The position numbers and the translations under genes are program-made. Of a stretch of DNA of 60,000 nt, positions 12,961-24,156 are shown in pieces; the stretch's first letter is position 1; each line of letters starts with the position of its first letter. The notes beneath the pieces were generated by a model that made no database searches, had not been told where the DNA came from, and was given only the letters and a program-made list of their open reading frames with translations. Origin of the DNA: Neocallimastix lanati (nom. inval.) (taxonomy: Eukaryota; Neocallimastigomycota; Neocallimastigomycetes; Neocallimastigales; Neocallimastigaceae); assembly GCA_016946835.1 (NCBI GenBank), contig JACVTC010000118.1:312501-372500 (forward strand), in the 5' to 3' direction.

Positions 12961-13440
12961 TTTTTTGCGTTCCAAGTATAAATATTCCAACTAATACGAT
13001 GGTTAAAATATTGAAAATCGAAAAGAGGTTAACATACAGAAGAGGTTCTATTATAACCTATTACCGTTAAATTTGCCTTGAAGTAATATTCCAATTTATT
13101 ATTTTAACAGGTAAGCATTTTGTAATCATATAAATAACCTTCAAATAGTCCGTATTATTCTTATAGTTAACTCTTAGGATGAAGTGATTTTCCATATTAA
13201 TATAGTACTTTTTTTTTTTTTTTTTTTAGCAATTTTATGAATAATTTGGTTATAAATTTCTAGTATTTATAAATTTGAAGTCATCGTAACTCGTACCTTG
13301 GAATTTACTCATATCAAATCAATAAGATTCAATAACATCTTTGAATTTAGTGATATTCTTTTTCCTAATTTTCTTGTTAAGCACCAATAATTTTTTCAAT
13401 CAAGAATAACGCGGCAGGGAAGGGATATGGTTTATGAGAT
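12961..13440 (-). mobile_element. Uncertain LINE-derived or intergenic segment
   Basis: Base composition is less extreme than in neighbouring intergenic DNA, but no motif is readable. The position, between an endonuclease remnant and the RT C-terminal part of the next copy, makes a decayed LINE origin plausible. Confidence 0.35.
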
Positions 13441-14489
13441 CATCAATGAAATTTAAAGAATTCTATATAAAAGATGCAAGAGCATCGCATTTAATAATCC
13501 AATGGTCAAAAGATTGATTATCTTCGCCATAACAGAGGCGAGTCTTGGGACAGTCTTCTGAAACTTTACCCATTCTAATAGCAATAGTAGTATTATATAT
13601 ATAACCACAGTGTAAACGTATAATCCACGAAAACCCTAAGTTGAATTGGGGATATTTTAAGCTAAGCATAATTATAGCTTTATTGTTTGAGAACTTATTA
13701 CAATCGTAATTTTGACCTTTAATACCTTGAAATTTGGCAACTGATTTCCAGTAATGTTCTAAAATATCGTCATATTTTTCACATTTATATTTTTTGATTT
13801 TTTTATACAGTGTTCTAGATTCTTTAGTCCAGGAATAATAATACATTTTGGGAATAGATTTAATAAGATCCTTTATAATACAGTTTGATTTACTCCATTT
13901 TGCAAATGATTTAATCTGTAAGGCTGCGCAGATACCAGCAATAGGAGGAATGCTTAGATCTCGAGATAAAGCATAAGTACTCATAGTAGAATTATGTCTA
14001 ATATAGTCATTGTCTTCTGAACTTGTTTTACCATTTTTAGAGAATGAGCCGATACACCAAAATAGACCGGTATTAATTAATATATTAATTCTAGCCGTTC
14101 TAGATTTGTTTGAATCAAGTAGAGGAGAATAATAAATAGCTTTACTAATAACAAAAGATTGAAGAACTTTTTTCCTGTATACAATAGGAATCAGTTTATT
14201 TGAAAAGAAACGTGTAAATGAAAGAAGGGATTTTCTAACTTTAAAATGCATGTGAGATATACTGTGTTCTAATAAGAGATCATCTGAAAAAGGAATACCT
14301 AGATAAATATAACTAGAAACTTTTGGAATAGCATTCATTCCTAAATAAAAGGTTGAGTCACTATAATTTGGAGGAGATTAGAAGTTCATTAGTTTTATAA
14401 CCATAGCAACTTTTTTAAATTTTTTTCACTCGGAGCAATGAGAATAACATCATCAGCAAAGAGTCCACCACAACACTTTTTTCTTCCAA

Positions 14490-14540
<51 letters not shown>

Positions 14541-15110
14541 CAGGGAAGAGAATACACTTCCAAAACTTTATTAAATTTTATTTTAAAAAATACATGTAGG
14601 TGAAAAGTACATTAGAAATTAAAAATAAAAAAATAAAAAATTAAAAAATAAAAAAATAAAAAAGCTCGAAAATACTATGTATTTCGGCAAGTTGTACTAT
14701 GCGGGAATTTTTCCCTTCCTAACAAATAAAAAAGAAATAAAACCTAGAAGTAACATCTTTAAAATAGATAGTGTGGTGTCCACTAAACTCTCCCCGGATT
14801 CATCATTTATTGAACTACTAGGGTTTCTTCCAATACTAACACCATACTTTTCACAGTTATTTAGTATATCATTGATGAATAAATTGAATAAGATTGGAGA
14901 TAATGGACAATCTTGACGAACACCTCTTTTAATAGGAAATTCATTTGATAACATTGAAGCTAATCGAGCACGTGCTTTAGATGAAGTATAAGTATAAAAA
15001 TCAAAACATTTATCACGGACTCCATAATGATATAATTTAGTAAGAATGTTAAATATAGGAACTGAATCATAAGCTTTTTTAAGATCTAAAAAGGCTAGAT
15101 ATATAATTTG
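13441..15110 (-). mobile_element. LINE copy: RT palm, thumb and Zn-knuckle C-terminus, interrupted
   Basis: This is the best-preserved LINE copy. At about 14954-14840 the minus strand reads KRGVRQDCPLSPILFNLFIN (RT motif 4 region) and GVSIGR. After a nested insertion (14493-14823) it resumes in frame with KKCCGGLFADD, the catalytic FADD box, at about 14486-14446. A decayed patch follows. An open 291-codon stretch (14338-13463) begins at a YIYLGIPF motif. It ends in a C-x5-C-type element followed by SFDHWIIKC, resembling the zinc-knuckle found C-terminal to many LINE RTs. Stops between the FADD box and 14338 show that the copy is dead. Its sequence differs from the copies at 1-6.2 kb, suggesting another subfamily. 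Confidence 0.85.
14493..14823 (-). mobile_element. Nested non-autonomous retroinsertion with 13-bp TSD
   Basis: The LINE RT is interrupted by 331 bp flanked by the perfect direct repeat TTTCTTCCAATAC (14480-14492 and 14824-14836). On the minus strand the insert has a 286-bp body ending CTTCCCTGTCT, preceded by AATAAA-like signals, and then 45 A (plus-strand T run 14493-14537). The LINE frame on the two sides is continuous if one TSD copy and the insert are discounted. A poly(A) tail and TSD are hallmarks of LINE-driven retrotransposition. The body has no long ORF. It could be a SINE, a truncated LINE 3' end or a processed transcript. Confidence 0.85.
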
Positions 15111-15195
15111 TCAGAGAAGACAACCTTGACAAACAACCATTTCTTTAATACTAAATGATTCCCAATAATTGTCCTTCAACCCTTACACACAAGCG
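15111..15195 (-). mobile_element. Small LINE scrap
   Basis: About 80 bp match the RT segment at about 188-262 of the first LINE copy (TTTCTTTAATACTAAATGATT versus TTCTTAATACTAAAATGATT). It is out of collinear order with the copy just to its left, so it is a rearranged or separate fragment. Confidence 0.6.
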
Positions 15196-15243
15196 GTTAA
15201 CAAAAAATAGTAATATTAATAAAACATATAAAAAAGAGAAGAG

Positions 15244-15277
<34 letters not shown>

Positions 15278-15350
15278 TATAGCACTTAATACTTCTTAAA
15301 ACACATTACATATTAAAAAACATATTTATAATTATAATAATCATAATTAA

Positions 15351-15426
<76 letters not shown>

Positions 15427-15970
15427 TTTTATTACTTTTTATTATTTTATAAAAATTATTAAAAAAAATTTTTTTTATATATTACAAAAAATATTACGAT
15501 AATGAACTTTATATATAAATTTTTTATGCTATTTTTTTTTTTTTTTTATTTTTTATAGACAATTATTTGCTAATAAATTTTAAAAATAAAAAAATAAAAT
15601 AAAAATAAAAATAAAAAAATGGTATGAATTTAGGATGTAAATTATTTATGTTGGTTAAAAAAAATTTTTTTTTTTCAAATTATATATACTTTCTTATTAG
15701 ATATATATATTTTGATTTGATTTGATTTGATGATTTTTTTTTTTCTGATTTTTTCTTTTTTCTTTTTTTTTTTAATTTTATTTTATTTTTCCATAAATTA
15801 TTAAATAGTTTGACATAAATTATTTATTATTATAAATTATATCTAATATTAGTTATTGTTATTTTTAAATTTTCTTTTTAAAAAAGAGTTAAAAGAAGGA
15901 GCTTAAATATATAATTTTTTTTGTTCGATTTTTTCTTTCTAATGGTAATTATTAATGATAATCATTAAAC
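15196..15970. other. AT-rich spacer with (ATT)n tract
   Basis: No gene is seen. A clean (ATT)n microsatellite occupies about 15352-15426. The region immediately left of asnA is the 3' flank of that minus-strand gene and is T/A-rich. Confidence 0.6.
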
Positions 15971-17005
15971 TTATTTTAAAATAATACCGTTTTCAGTACA
16001 CTTTTGAACCATATCTTCTGGCCAAATAGAAGACTGAGATTCACCAATGTGTGCCATACGAAGTAAGAACATACAAAGACGAGATTGACCAATACCACCA
16101 CCAATAGAAAGAGGAATCTTATCTTCAAGAACAGCTTTGTGGAATGGTAATTCAGCTCTGTCCATGGTATCAGTTTCCTTAAGTTGATGAATTAAAGCTT
16201 CTTTATCAACACGAATACCCATAGATGAAATTTCGAAGGAACGTTTAAGAATTGGGTTCCAGAAAATAATATCACCGTTTAAACCAAAGTAACCATTTTC
16301 AGTTGGTGTACTCCAGTCATCATAATCAGGAGCACGACCATCATGCTTAACACCATTGCTTAACTTACCACCAATACCAATAATAAAGACAGCGCCATAC
16401 TTTTCGGCAACCTTATTTTCTCTTTCAAATGGACTTAAGTCTGGGTATTCCTTTAATAAATCTTCAGATTGAATGAAAGTAATAGAATCTGGAAGTACTG
16501 GTGTAATATGTGGGAAACGCTTGTAAACGAATTCTTCCATATCCTTTAAGACAGTATAAATAGTCTTAACGGTTTTCTTTAAGTACTTTAAGTTACGGTC
16601 ACTAGCTCTAATGGAACGTTCCCAATCCCATTGATCAACGTAAACAGAGTGAAGGTTATCTAAATCTTCTTCATCTGGACGAAGAGCATTCATATCAGTA
16701 TATAATCCATAACCTGGCATAATATTGTAAGCACCTAACTTCATTCTCTTCCACTTGGCTAATGAGTGAACAATTTCACATTTCTTATCGTTCATACACT
16801 TAATACCGAAAGAAACTGGACGTTCAATACCGTTTAAGTTATCATTAATACCAGTATCAGCAGCAACAAAAAGTGGAGCTGTTACTCTACGTAAACGAAG
16901 GGCAGAAGAGAAATCGTCTTCAAATTTATCCTTAATAAGCTTAAGGGCATCTTCAGACATTTCTGGAACAATAGTTGGTTTATAGTTTTCTGGAATAATA
17001 AGCAT
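15971..17005 (-). CDS. asnA: Aspartate-ammonia ligase (AsnA-type asparagine synthetase)
   Basis: A single intronless exon of 344 residues. The enzyme makes asparagine from aspartate, ammonia and ATP through an aspartyl-adenylate, and is related to class II aminoacyl-tRNA synthetases. Diagnostic motifs are present: HSVYVDQWDWE at residues 119-129, HDGRAPDYDDW at 221-231, an acidic/Phe-rich motif at 244-267 (GDIIFWN, SFEISSMGIRVD) and GGGIGQSRL at 302-310. Length is close to the bacterial family (about 330 residues), so the gene looks complete. The start is the first in-frame ATG and precedes the conserved N-terminus. Most fungi use glutamine-dependent AsnB, and AsnA is mainly bacterial with scattered anaerobic eukaryotes. 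The absence of introns, unlike the multi-exon genes nearby, agrees with horizontal acquisition, though codon use is now host-like. The long empty flanks show no operon partner. Confidence 0.97.
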   Translation of the reverse strand: MLIIPENYKPTIVPEMSEDALKLIKDKFEDDFSSALRLRRVTAPLFVAADTGINDNLNGIERPVSFGIKCMNDKKCEIVHSLAKWKRMKLGAYNIMPGYGLYTDMNALRPDEEDLDNLHSVYVDQWDWERSIRASDRNLKYLKKTVKTIYTVLKDMEEFVYKRFPHITPVLPDSITFIQSEDLLKEYPDLSPFERENKVAEKYGAVFIIGIGGKLSNGVKHDGRAPDYDDWSTPTENGYFGLNGDIIFWNPILKRSFEISSMGIRVDKEALIHQLKETDTMDRAELPFHKAVLEDKIPLSIGGGIGQSRLCMFLLRMAHIGESQSSIWPEDMVQKCTENGIILK

Positions 17006-17744
17006 TTTGATATTTATATATTACTTTTTCTTTGATAAAAAAAAATTATAATAAAAATTTAAAAATATTAAAAATTTTTCATTGTTCATAGTAACAAAGA
17101 GTATTTTAAAAACGCACAGTGGTTATCAATAATTATTATTTATTTTATTATTTTACGTGTTATTATAAAATTTATATTATTTAATAAAAATATTTTAAAG
17201 AAAAATAATGGTAAAAATAAGAAAAAAATAATAAGAGATTAGTATTATTAATATTTATTTTTAATATTAATAAATATTTTCAATAACGAATATTATTATT
17301 ATTATTAATTTTATCTTAATATATTATTCTTTCTTTATTTTAAACTTTATAAAAATACTTTTTTATTTCTTCTAAAGTATATATTAATTATTATTTCTTT
17401 TTTTGTTTAAACACTATTCCATATATGACTTGTATGATCCATATATTTATAGATATACTTAATATTTTTATTTCTTTTTTTTTTTATTATTATTATTTTT
17501 TTTACAATATTTATTAACTGATAAATTTATATCTATTATCTTTAATTCTTCAACTAATTTATTCTATATTCTATTTTATCTTTAACTACTAATAAAAAAT
17601 TAATTATACTTTTTTATTATATATTAATTTGATAAACTTTTTTATTATTTATTCAAAATACCTTTTTATTAATAAATTAAATATTAAACTATTATCTAGT
17701 TTATGTACAAATAAATTATAGAATTAAGAATAAAAATAAAATGA

Positions 17745-17779
<35 letters not shown>

Positions 17780-18816
17780 TAAGAAAATTTAGAGGTATAT
17801 ATATAATTTTTTTTTTTTTTAATTATGAACTTATTAATATATTATTGATTAGAGATAAATAATATAAATAGTAAATAGTAATAAATACTAATTTATTTAT
17901 TTATTATTTTTTTGATTATTATATATTTATTTATTTATTTATTTATTGATCACTTTCTTTTTATCCATTTAAATGATTATGATATATTATAATATTATTA
18001 ATAATAAATAAATTATAAAATTTAATAAATATTATAAATAGTTAAATCATATATTAAATTTATAGCTGATAAAAAAAAATTTTATGATAAAAAAATTCAA
18101 TTAATAATATATTAAAATATAATATAAAATATAATAATTTATATAATTTATTTTATTAATATATTAGTATAATATATTATAATATATAGTTAATTTTATA
18201 TGAATTTATAGTTTAAAAGATTGAATAGAGTGAAAGAACAAATAAAAAAAAATAAAAAATGGAAAAATAATGAAATAGATAAACCGAAGGGTATATATTA
18301 AATAATTATAATAATATTAATAATTATAATAATAATTATAATAATCAACTAGTAAAATATATAATAATATAATATAATACTATCATAATGAATTAGAAAT
18401 ATACATTTTAAATATAAGTTTAAAAGAAAACGGGCATAAATATATAACTAAATAAATTAATTATAAATCTCTTTATCTTAAAAATTTTAAACAAAAAGAT
18501 ATTTTTTACACCTTTCTCTCTTTGTTAAGCATTTAAAGAATTTTTTAATAATATAGTAATTATTTATTATTATAATAAAATAAAAAAAATAAAATAAAAA
18601 AGATAGTAATAACTAATTTTTATCATTATATAACAACAGATATTAATATATAAGAGTAAAAAAAATATATTTTTTGATAAATAATTATTTCAATAATCTA
18701 TATGATTATTCATTAATTCATTTTATTCTTCGATATTGATCAATTTAATATATAGCAAATCTTTCTTAAATAAATATATAAAAAAAAATAAGAATTGATT
18801 CTAATTCTAGTTTATA
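17006..18816. other. AT-rich intergenic DNA upstream of asnA
   Basis: No gene is supported. The first few hundred bases left of 17300 are the presumed promoter side of the minus-strand asnA gene. A long A run lies near 17748-17778. Nothing else is recognised. Confidence 0.6.
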
Positions 18817-18942
18817 TTAATGATACTGTTTTATAAATAAATAAATATTGCTGCTTATTTTTTGTCTGTACAATTGTTTTTTTATATTATTCTCTTCACC
18901 ATCCTCTAGTACTGGTAAAAATGTAACTTCTTTGGAAGACAT
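18817..18942 (-). CDS. Hypothetical small ORF or isolated exon
   Basis: A 41-codon frame (MSSKEVTFLPVLEDGEENN, then a basic stretch) stands out from its surroundings by its mixed composition and local GC rise. Its 5' side abuts a 40-nt A homopolymer. It could be a first exon, a short peptide gene or a gene relic. No family is recognised. Confidence 0.3.
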   Translation of the reverse strand: MSSKEVTFLPVLEDGEENNIKKQLYRQKISSNIYLFIKQYH

Positions 18943-18947
18943 AGAAT

Positions 18948-18991
<44 letters not shown>

Positions 18992-20636
18992 GACACCTGT
19001 ATTATTCCATAATAATTATATTAATAATTAATTAACAGTTAATAAAAGAAATGGTTGTATATAACCAAAAATAATATAATAATAATAATAATAATTAACA
19101 TAAATATTAAATAAATAAATATTAATACATAATAAATAAATATTTAAATAAATAAATGTACATAGAACATAAATATATAATGATAAATTTAATATTTTTT
19201 TCATTTATTTGGTAAAAGTGATAATTTAAAATGATAAATATGTATAGATATATAATAATATATTGTATATTATATATTTAATTAAATAAATAAATATATA
19301 AAACGAAATGAAACTCTGTAATCTTTTGTAGATAGGATATTAAACATGATAGTCTATTTAAGACTATCAAACATAAAGTTTAATATATTGAATATATTTA
19401 TTAATATATTATAATTATATTTTATAATATATTTATAATATTTCTTTATCAGAATTAAAATAATTGGATTAAAGTACAATATGGATAAGAAAGATTCATC
19501 ATCCATCAATACTTATGAGGGTTAAGTTAATAATTGAAACTTGGTTAATGTATAAATAAAAACGGCGTATTTCAAAAAAAAAAAAAAAAGGGAGAGCAAT
19601 TAATATATACTGATAATATATTTATTATTTATTATTAATTATTTATTATTTATTATTTATTATTAATATTTATAATCAATAAATTATAAATAATATATAA
19701 TTTATGTTAATTTAATCTTTTATTATTATTTATTGCTTATAACTTTTCAAAACTACATCATTTATTGCTACATAATTTTTTTATAGTTAAACTTTTTACA
19801 ACTTTTTACAATAAATTATTATTAAAGAAAAATAAGTAAAGAACTAAAGAAATAAAAATATATTTTTTTATTTATTTTCTCTAAATTTAAATAAAAAAAG
19901 TTTTTTTAAAATTTTACATTAATTAATACGGAGGATGAAATAAATATAGTTTGTTTCTATATTCAGCTATTATTAATCTATTTATTTAACTTTTTTTATT
20001 TAACTTTTTTTTTAATAAACTATTAAAAATTAAAAATCATAAAAAAATTTATAAATAAATACAAATAAATAATTATTGATAAAGAAAAATAAAATAAAAA
20101 AACTTAAAAGAAAAAAGATCATATATTTATTAATAGAAAATCATTCATTTCCATTTTTTAATTAATAACATGATCACTGTTTAAATCAAATAAAAAAATG
20201 GCCATAAAAAATATAAAAATATTTAAAAATAAAATAAAATAAATAGTAGAAATATGAATATAAAGTACATATTGATTAAAATAATTAAATAATTAAAAAT
20301 AATAAATAATTAAATAATTAAATAAAAGGATAATTCAAGTACAGATGGAATAAAATAAAAAATAAGAAATAAGAAAATAAAATTTAATTATAATTATATA
20401 TTTCTATTTATAGTAATAAAGATAAAAAAAATTAAAGTTAACTGATAAAGAAATTCATTTTCATAATTAAAAAAAAAAAAAAAAAGATAGGTTATATTTA
20501 TTTATTAATATAAGAAAATGAATTTTTATTTAATACTTATTGAAATCATTATATATATATATATAAAATGGTTATCATTATCTTTATTTTTTTCATTTAT
20601 TATAGTATCTGTAAATATATTTATATATTTAATTAG
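18943..20636. other. AT-rich intergenic DNA with one exon-like scrap
   Basis: A 14-codon plus-strand ORF at 19481-19525 (MDKKDSSSINTYEG) runs into GTTAAG, a possible splice donor. Its phase does not fit the exon-like block at 20637. The rest is low-complexity A/T DNA. Confidence 0.4.
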
Positions 20637-20753
20637 GTAATCATTAACAAAGCATCTAAAAAGATAACCTACATCAACTCTGTCATATGGACATACTTGG
20701 CTTATTATAGATCTAAACTTTGTTATAAATATTTTGATAATTACTTATATTAA
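20637..20753 (+). pseudogene. Exon-like coding scrap
   Basis: Directly after an AATTAG acceptor-like site, 38 codons read VIINKASKKITYINSVIW and continue with a Tyr/Lys-rich tail to TAA. The composition is coding-like compared with the flanks. No upstream exon with compatible phase was found, so it is probably a relic or the last exon of a gene I cannot assemble. Confidence 0.3.
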
Positions 20754-21404
20754 ACTATATATATTTATATATAAGGATTTATTATTTGTTATTAAGTTGT
20801 TTATCTTTTTATTTACTTGTATTATATTATTTTAATTATAATTATTATTATTAATATAGAAAAGTTGATTTATTATAATATATATAAAAAGGCTTCTTTT
20901 TTAATTATATATTAACCTTTAGAAACATAGTATTTAAAAATATCAATAATATAAGATAACTTTATAAATATTATATATATATGATAAAAGAAAAACAATA
21001 AAAAATAAGCATTTAATGTGGATAATCCATAAATTAAATTATTTTTATTATTATTTTTTATTTTTTTATATTATTTTATTGTTAATTAACATTTTATAAA
21101 TTTATAAATTTTAAACTTTTATATTTTTAAATAATTATTGCATATACTATTTTAAACTTTTTTTATTTTTTGTAAACTTCAAATACTATAATAACTTAAT
21201 ATATTATTAAATATTAAATTAATTCATTAATTTAAACTTAACCTATTTATAATAAATAATAATAATAAATTGGAATATTAAATATTTCATTATCTATTAT
21301 ATATTATCAATTACTTTATCTAATTTTTTTATCTTATTTCTTTTTTAATTGATAACAATTATTATCTATCCAATAAAATTAATATTCGTTATCATATTTA
21401 ACTT
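20754..21404. other. AT-rich intergenic DNA
   Basis: Nothing recognisable was found. The stretch is A/T homopolymers and short AT repeats. Confidence 0.5.
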
Positions 21405-21608
21405 TTGATTAGACCATTATCAAAAAAAACAAAAAATATTTTAACCAATCAATTTACTAATCGTATTAATTATTATGTATCTTTATATGTATTGAATTTT
21501 TTGGATAAAAATACTAATTTTTTACTTTATTGTACATTATTTAATACATTACATAGAGCTTGTATTGATTTAATTTATTTTTATCCAAAAAATTCAAGTT
21601 CTATGTAA
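21405..21608 (+). pseudogene. Short ORF overlapping interleaved inverted repeats
   Basis: A 67-codon ORF (MIRPLSKKTKNILTNQFTNR and onward) has a plausible N-terminal half. Its C-terminal end is created by an inverted duplication of its own sequence. If it was ever coding, it is a truncated remnant. No family is recognised. Confidence 0.25.
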
Positions 21609-21645
21609 TGTATTAAATAATGTACAATAAAGTAAAAAATTAGTA
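21490..21645. repeat. Interleaved inverted repeats (A-B-A'-B')
   Basis: Arm B (about 21513-21562, beginning CTAATTTTTTACTTTATTG) recurs as a nearly exact reverse complement at about 21597-21643, with one mismatch near the inner end. Arm A (about 21495-21512, TGAATTTTTTGGATAAAA) recurs inverted at about 21580-21597, inside the loop of B. The order A-B-A'-B' is pseudoknot-like and not a simple hairpin. Confidence 0.85.
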
Positions 21646-22677
21646 GAGAATTATAATTTTTTTTTTTATTTATTATTTTATATTAATTTAAAATTGAAAA
21701 AAGTAATAAAGTAATATTAAGTAATAACTTATTGATATTGAATAGAATATCCTTTAAAAAATGTGTACTTTTATGTTATATTGAGCTTTTAAATAATGAT
21801 TTCATAATCATATAATATTAGTTTTTTATATGTTTAATAAAATTATGATAAATTGTTAATAATACAATTATATATATATTATATATATTTAGACTTAATA
21901 ATAAAACATATATCAAAAGGAAAATTTTTATTTATAATATATGTAAAACTTTTATGAAGGGTTATGATTATAAGTGATATAAATAAATATATAATTATTT
22001 ATCATAAATTATTGGTACTACAATAATAAGTAGAGAGCTGCAGTTCATCGAGTGGCGCATAAATGCATTAACTATGTTTCATTTATCTAAGTGGCATAAT
22101 GAAACATGAATAAAAAAAAATATTAAATTATATCTTTATGATTAATTATTATTAAATAATTATTCTAGTACTATTTTTACAAAAATATTAAAATATATTT
22201 TCATAATTAAATATCACTAAATAATTATTTAAAATATATTTTCATAATTAAATATCACTAAATAATTATTTAAATAATATTTTCATAAATTTTATAGACT
22301 GAAGACTTTTGTCTCCCCTATATATTGATATGGGTGTATGATTAACTGTCATAATTAACTGTCATACCGGTACGGCGCTCTCAACTCCCCATAAGCAAAG
22401 TATTTTCATAAAAAAATAGTAAAATCTATTGAAATAATTAAATATTAATAAATAATGATTATATCATAAAAAAAAATCTTTATAATTAAATATTATTCAT
22501 TAGCTTTTTTAATATATAATATGTCACAATAAAAAAATAAAATTTGACAAAAATAAATAAATTTAATAAAATTTTAAATTTTTACTGTTGTATGATTTAA
22601 CATTGCATTTTTATTTTATGTGTAACATACATATATGAAATAATAAGACTTTTTTTTTTATTATTTTTAAAATTTTA
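21646..22677. other. AT-rich spacer with SINE fragment and small repeats
   Basis: The stretch contains a direct repeat of about 52 bp around 22190-22290, the SINE fragment at 22290-22400, and an unusually GC-rich patch at about 22030-22105 (GCAGTTCATCGAGTGGCGCA) that I cannot assign. The patch may be another mobile-element scrap. Confidence 0.5.
22290..22400 (-). mobile_element. 3' fragment of tRNA-type SINE (family of 52.3 kb)
   Basis: On the minus strand this GC-richer segment reads TTGAGAGCGCCG, then TATGACAGTTAATTATGACA and ACACCCATAT. It parallels the 3' third of the SINE at 52300-52745 (TTGAGAGCGGCG, ACAGTTAATTAATAACTGTA, TACCCATAT). It is flanked by the 12-bp direct repeat TATTTTCATAAA (22278-22289 and 22401-22412). 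That word is also part of a local tandem repeat, so the TSD is not certain. Confidence 0.6.
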
Positions 22678-23955
22678 CCCTGAAAAAAAAAATATTAATT
22701 ATAGAAGGAATAATTATTACTTTTGTAATTATAATAGCATATTAATATTAAAAAAAAAATTTCCTATTTATGAAAAATTATATTTTAAAAAAAAAATTTT
22801 AATTCTTTAATTGAAGTGGAAAAGAAGGAATAATTATTAGCCATACAATTCTGTTACTAGAAAAGAAGATGGAATAATTATTAGCCATACAATTCTATTA
22901 CTAGAAAAGAAGAAGGAATAATTATTAGCCATGCAATTCTATTAATAGAAAAAAAGTTTTCCATTTAGGAAAAATACCATTAAATATCATTAAGCTTATA
23001 AATTGATCGTATATTGTAATTCCTTATAAAATAAATAATACAAATTTTAACAAAGATAATAATTTAAAAAAAAAATAGTTTACATTATAAAATAAAATAT
23101 TACTAGTACAAAGTATACATAATATTTAAAATAAAAAAAATTTATTATCATATTAGTTGTTAAATAATAAATAATATATAATAAATTGATATAATATATA
23201 TAAATATTATCATTTATATATATATATAAAAGAGTAAGTTTGCTTTTTTTTTTTTTTTTTTTTTTTTTTGTTATTTATTTCATTATTAAATAATATTGAT
23301 AATATATTTATTTATTGTTTAATATATATATATGATATTATTTATATCATTTTATATTTAACTTTTCATTATTTGATAATTTAAATTTATTTTTAGTATT
23401 ATTAAAAAGATATGAAAATATTAATATTTTATTTTATTTTTCATGCTATTCCAGTTTTTGTTATTATAATTATAATTATTATTTTTTTTAATATCTATAT
23501 AAATAAAATATTTATGTTTATTTATATTTTTTTTCCAGATTATTTATTTATTGCTGTTTTATTTTGATATTTTTATTATTTTTTTTTTTCCTTTTATTTT
23601 ATTTTTTATTTTTATTTTTTTTATTTTTAATTTTTATTTTATTAAGTCAATTTATTTGTTCCTTATTCCTTATTATTACTATATTTCATATTATTTTTTA
23701 TTTTTTATTTTATTTTTTTTTTTTTTAATTTCTTTTGTATTATTGTATTTTATGCTATGTTGAGCCTATTTTTTAGAGACGATTTTTTTATTTTTATTTT
23801 TTATTTTTCTATATTTTTTGAAAATTTTATATGATATGATATGTTATGGAATATTACTATTTATATTTATAAGTGTGAGGAAAAAAAAAAAAAAAAACTA
23901 TATAAATTTATAAATTAAATTTAAATAATATTGTTCATTCTTTTTACTATTTTTA

Positions 23956-24014
<59 letters not shown>

Positions 24015-24150
24015 TTTATTTTGTTTTATTCTATTTTTATTTCATAATTAATTAATTTGAAAAAAAAAGCTCTAATTTTTTTTTTTTACTTTATTTTCTT
24101 AAACTTTAATATATATATTTAATATAATTTTTTTTTTATTCAAAGAAATT
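22678..24150. repeat. Tandem duplication unit A (lacks the gene)
   Basis: The unit is collinear with unit B (24830-27105) in successive blocks. These are the GAAGGAATAATTATTA block near 22705, the ATTGTAATTCCTTATAAAAT block near 23015, the TTCCAGTTTTTGTTATTATA block near 23450, the GTTGAGCCTATTTTTTAGAG block near 23758, and the GATATGTTATGGAATATTA then GTGTGAGGAAAAA block at 23835-23890. Where unit B carries a 648-bp gene, unit A has only about 50 bp of T-rich DNA (about 23780-23830). It has no ORF of its own. Confidence 0.8.
22815..22955. repeat. 44-45-bp tandem repeat, three copies
   Basis: Three units contain GAAGGAATAATTATTAGCCA and TACAATTCTATTACTAGAAA, with few differences. Unit B has a single equivalent copy near 25000-25050, so this expanded within unit A only. 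Confidence 0.85.
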
Positions 24151-24156
24151 TTAATT

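Noticed and set aside
14677-14916. Plus-strand ORF over the LINE RT
   Set aside because: Antisense to the SPILFNLFIN RT motif and the nested insertion.
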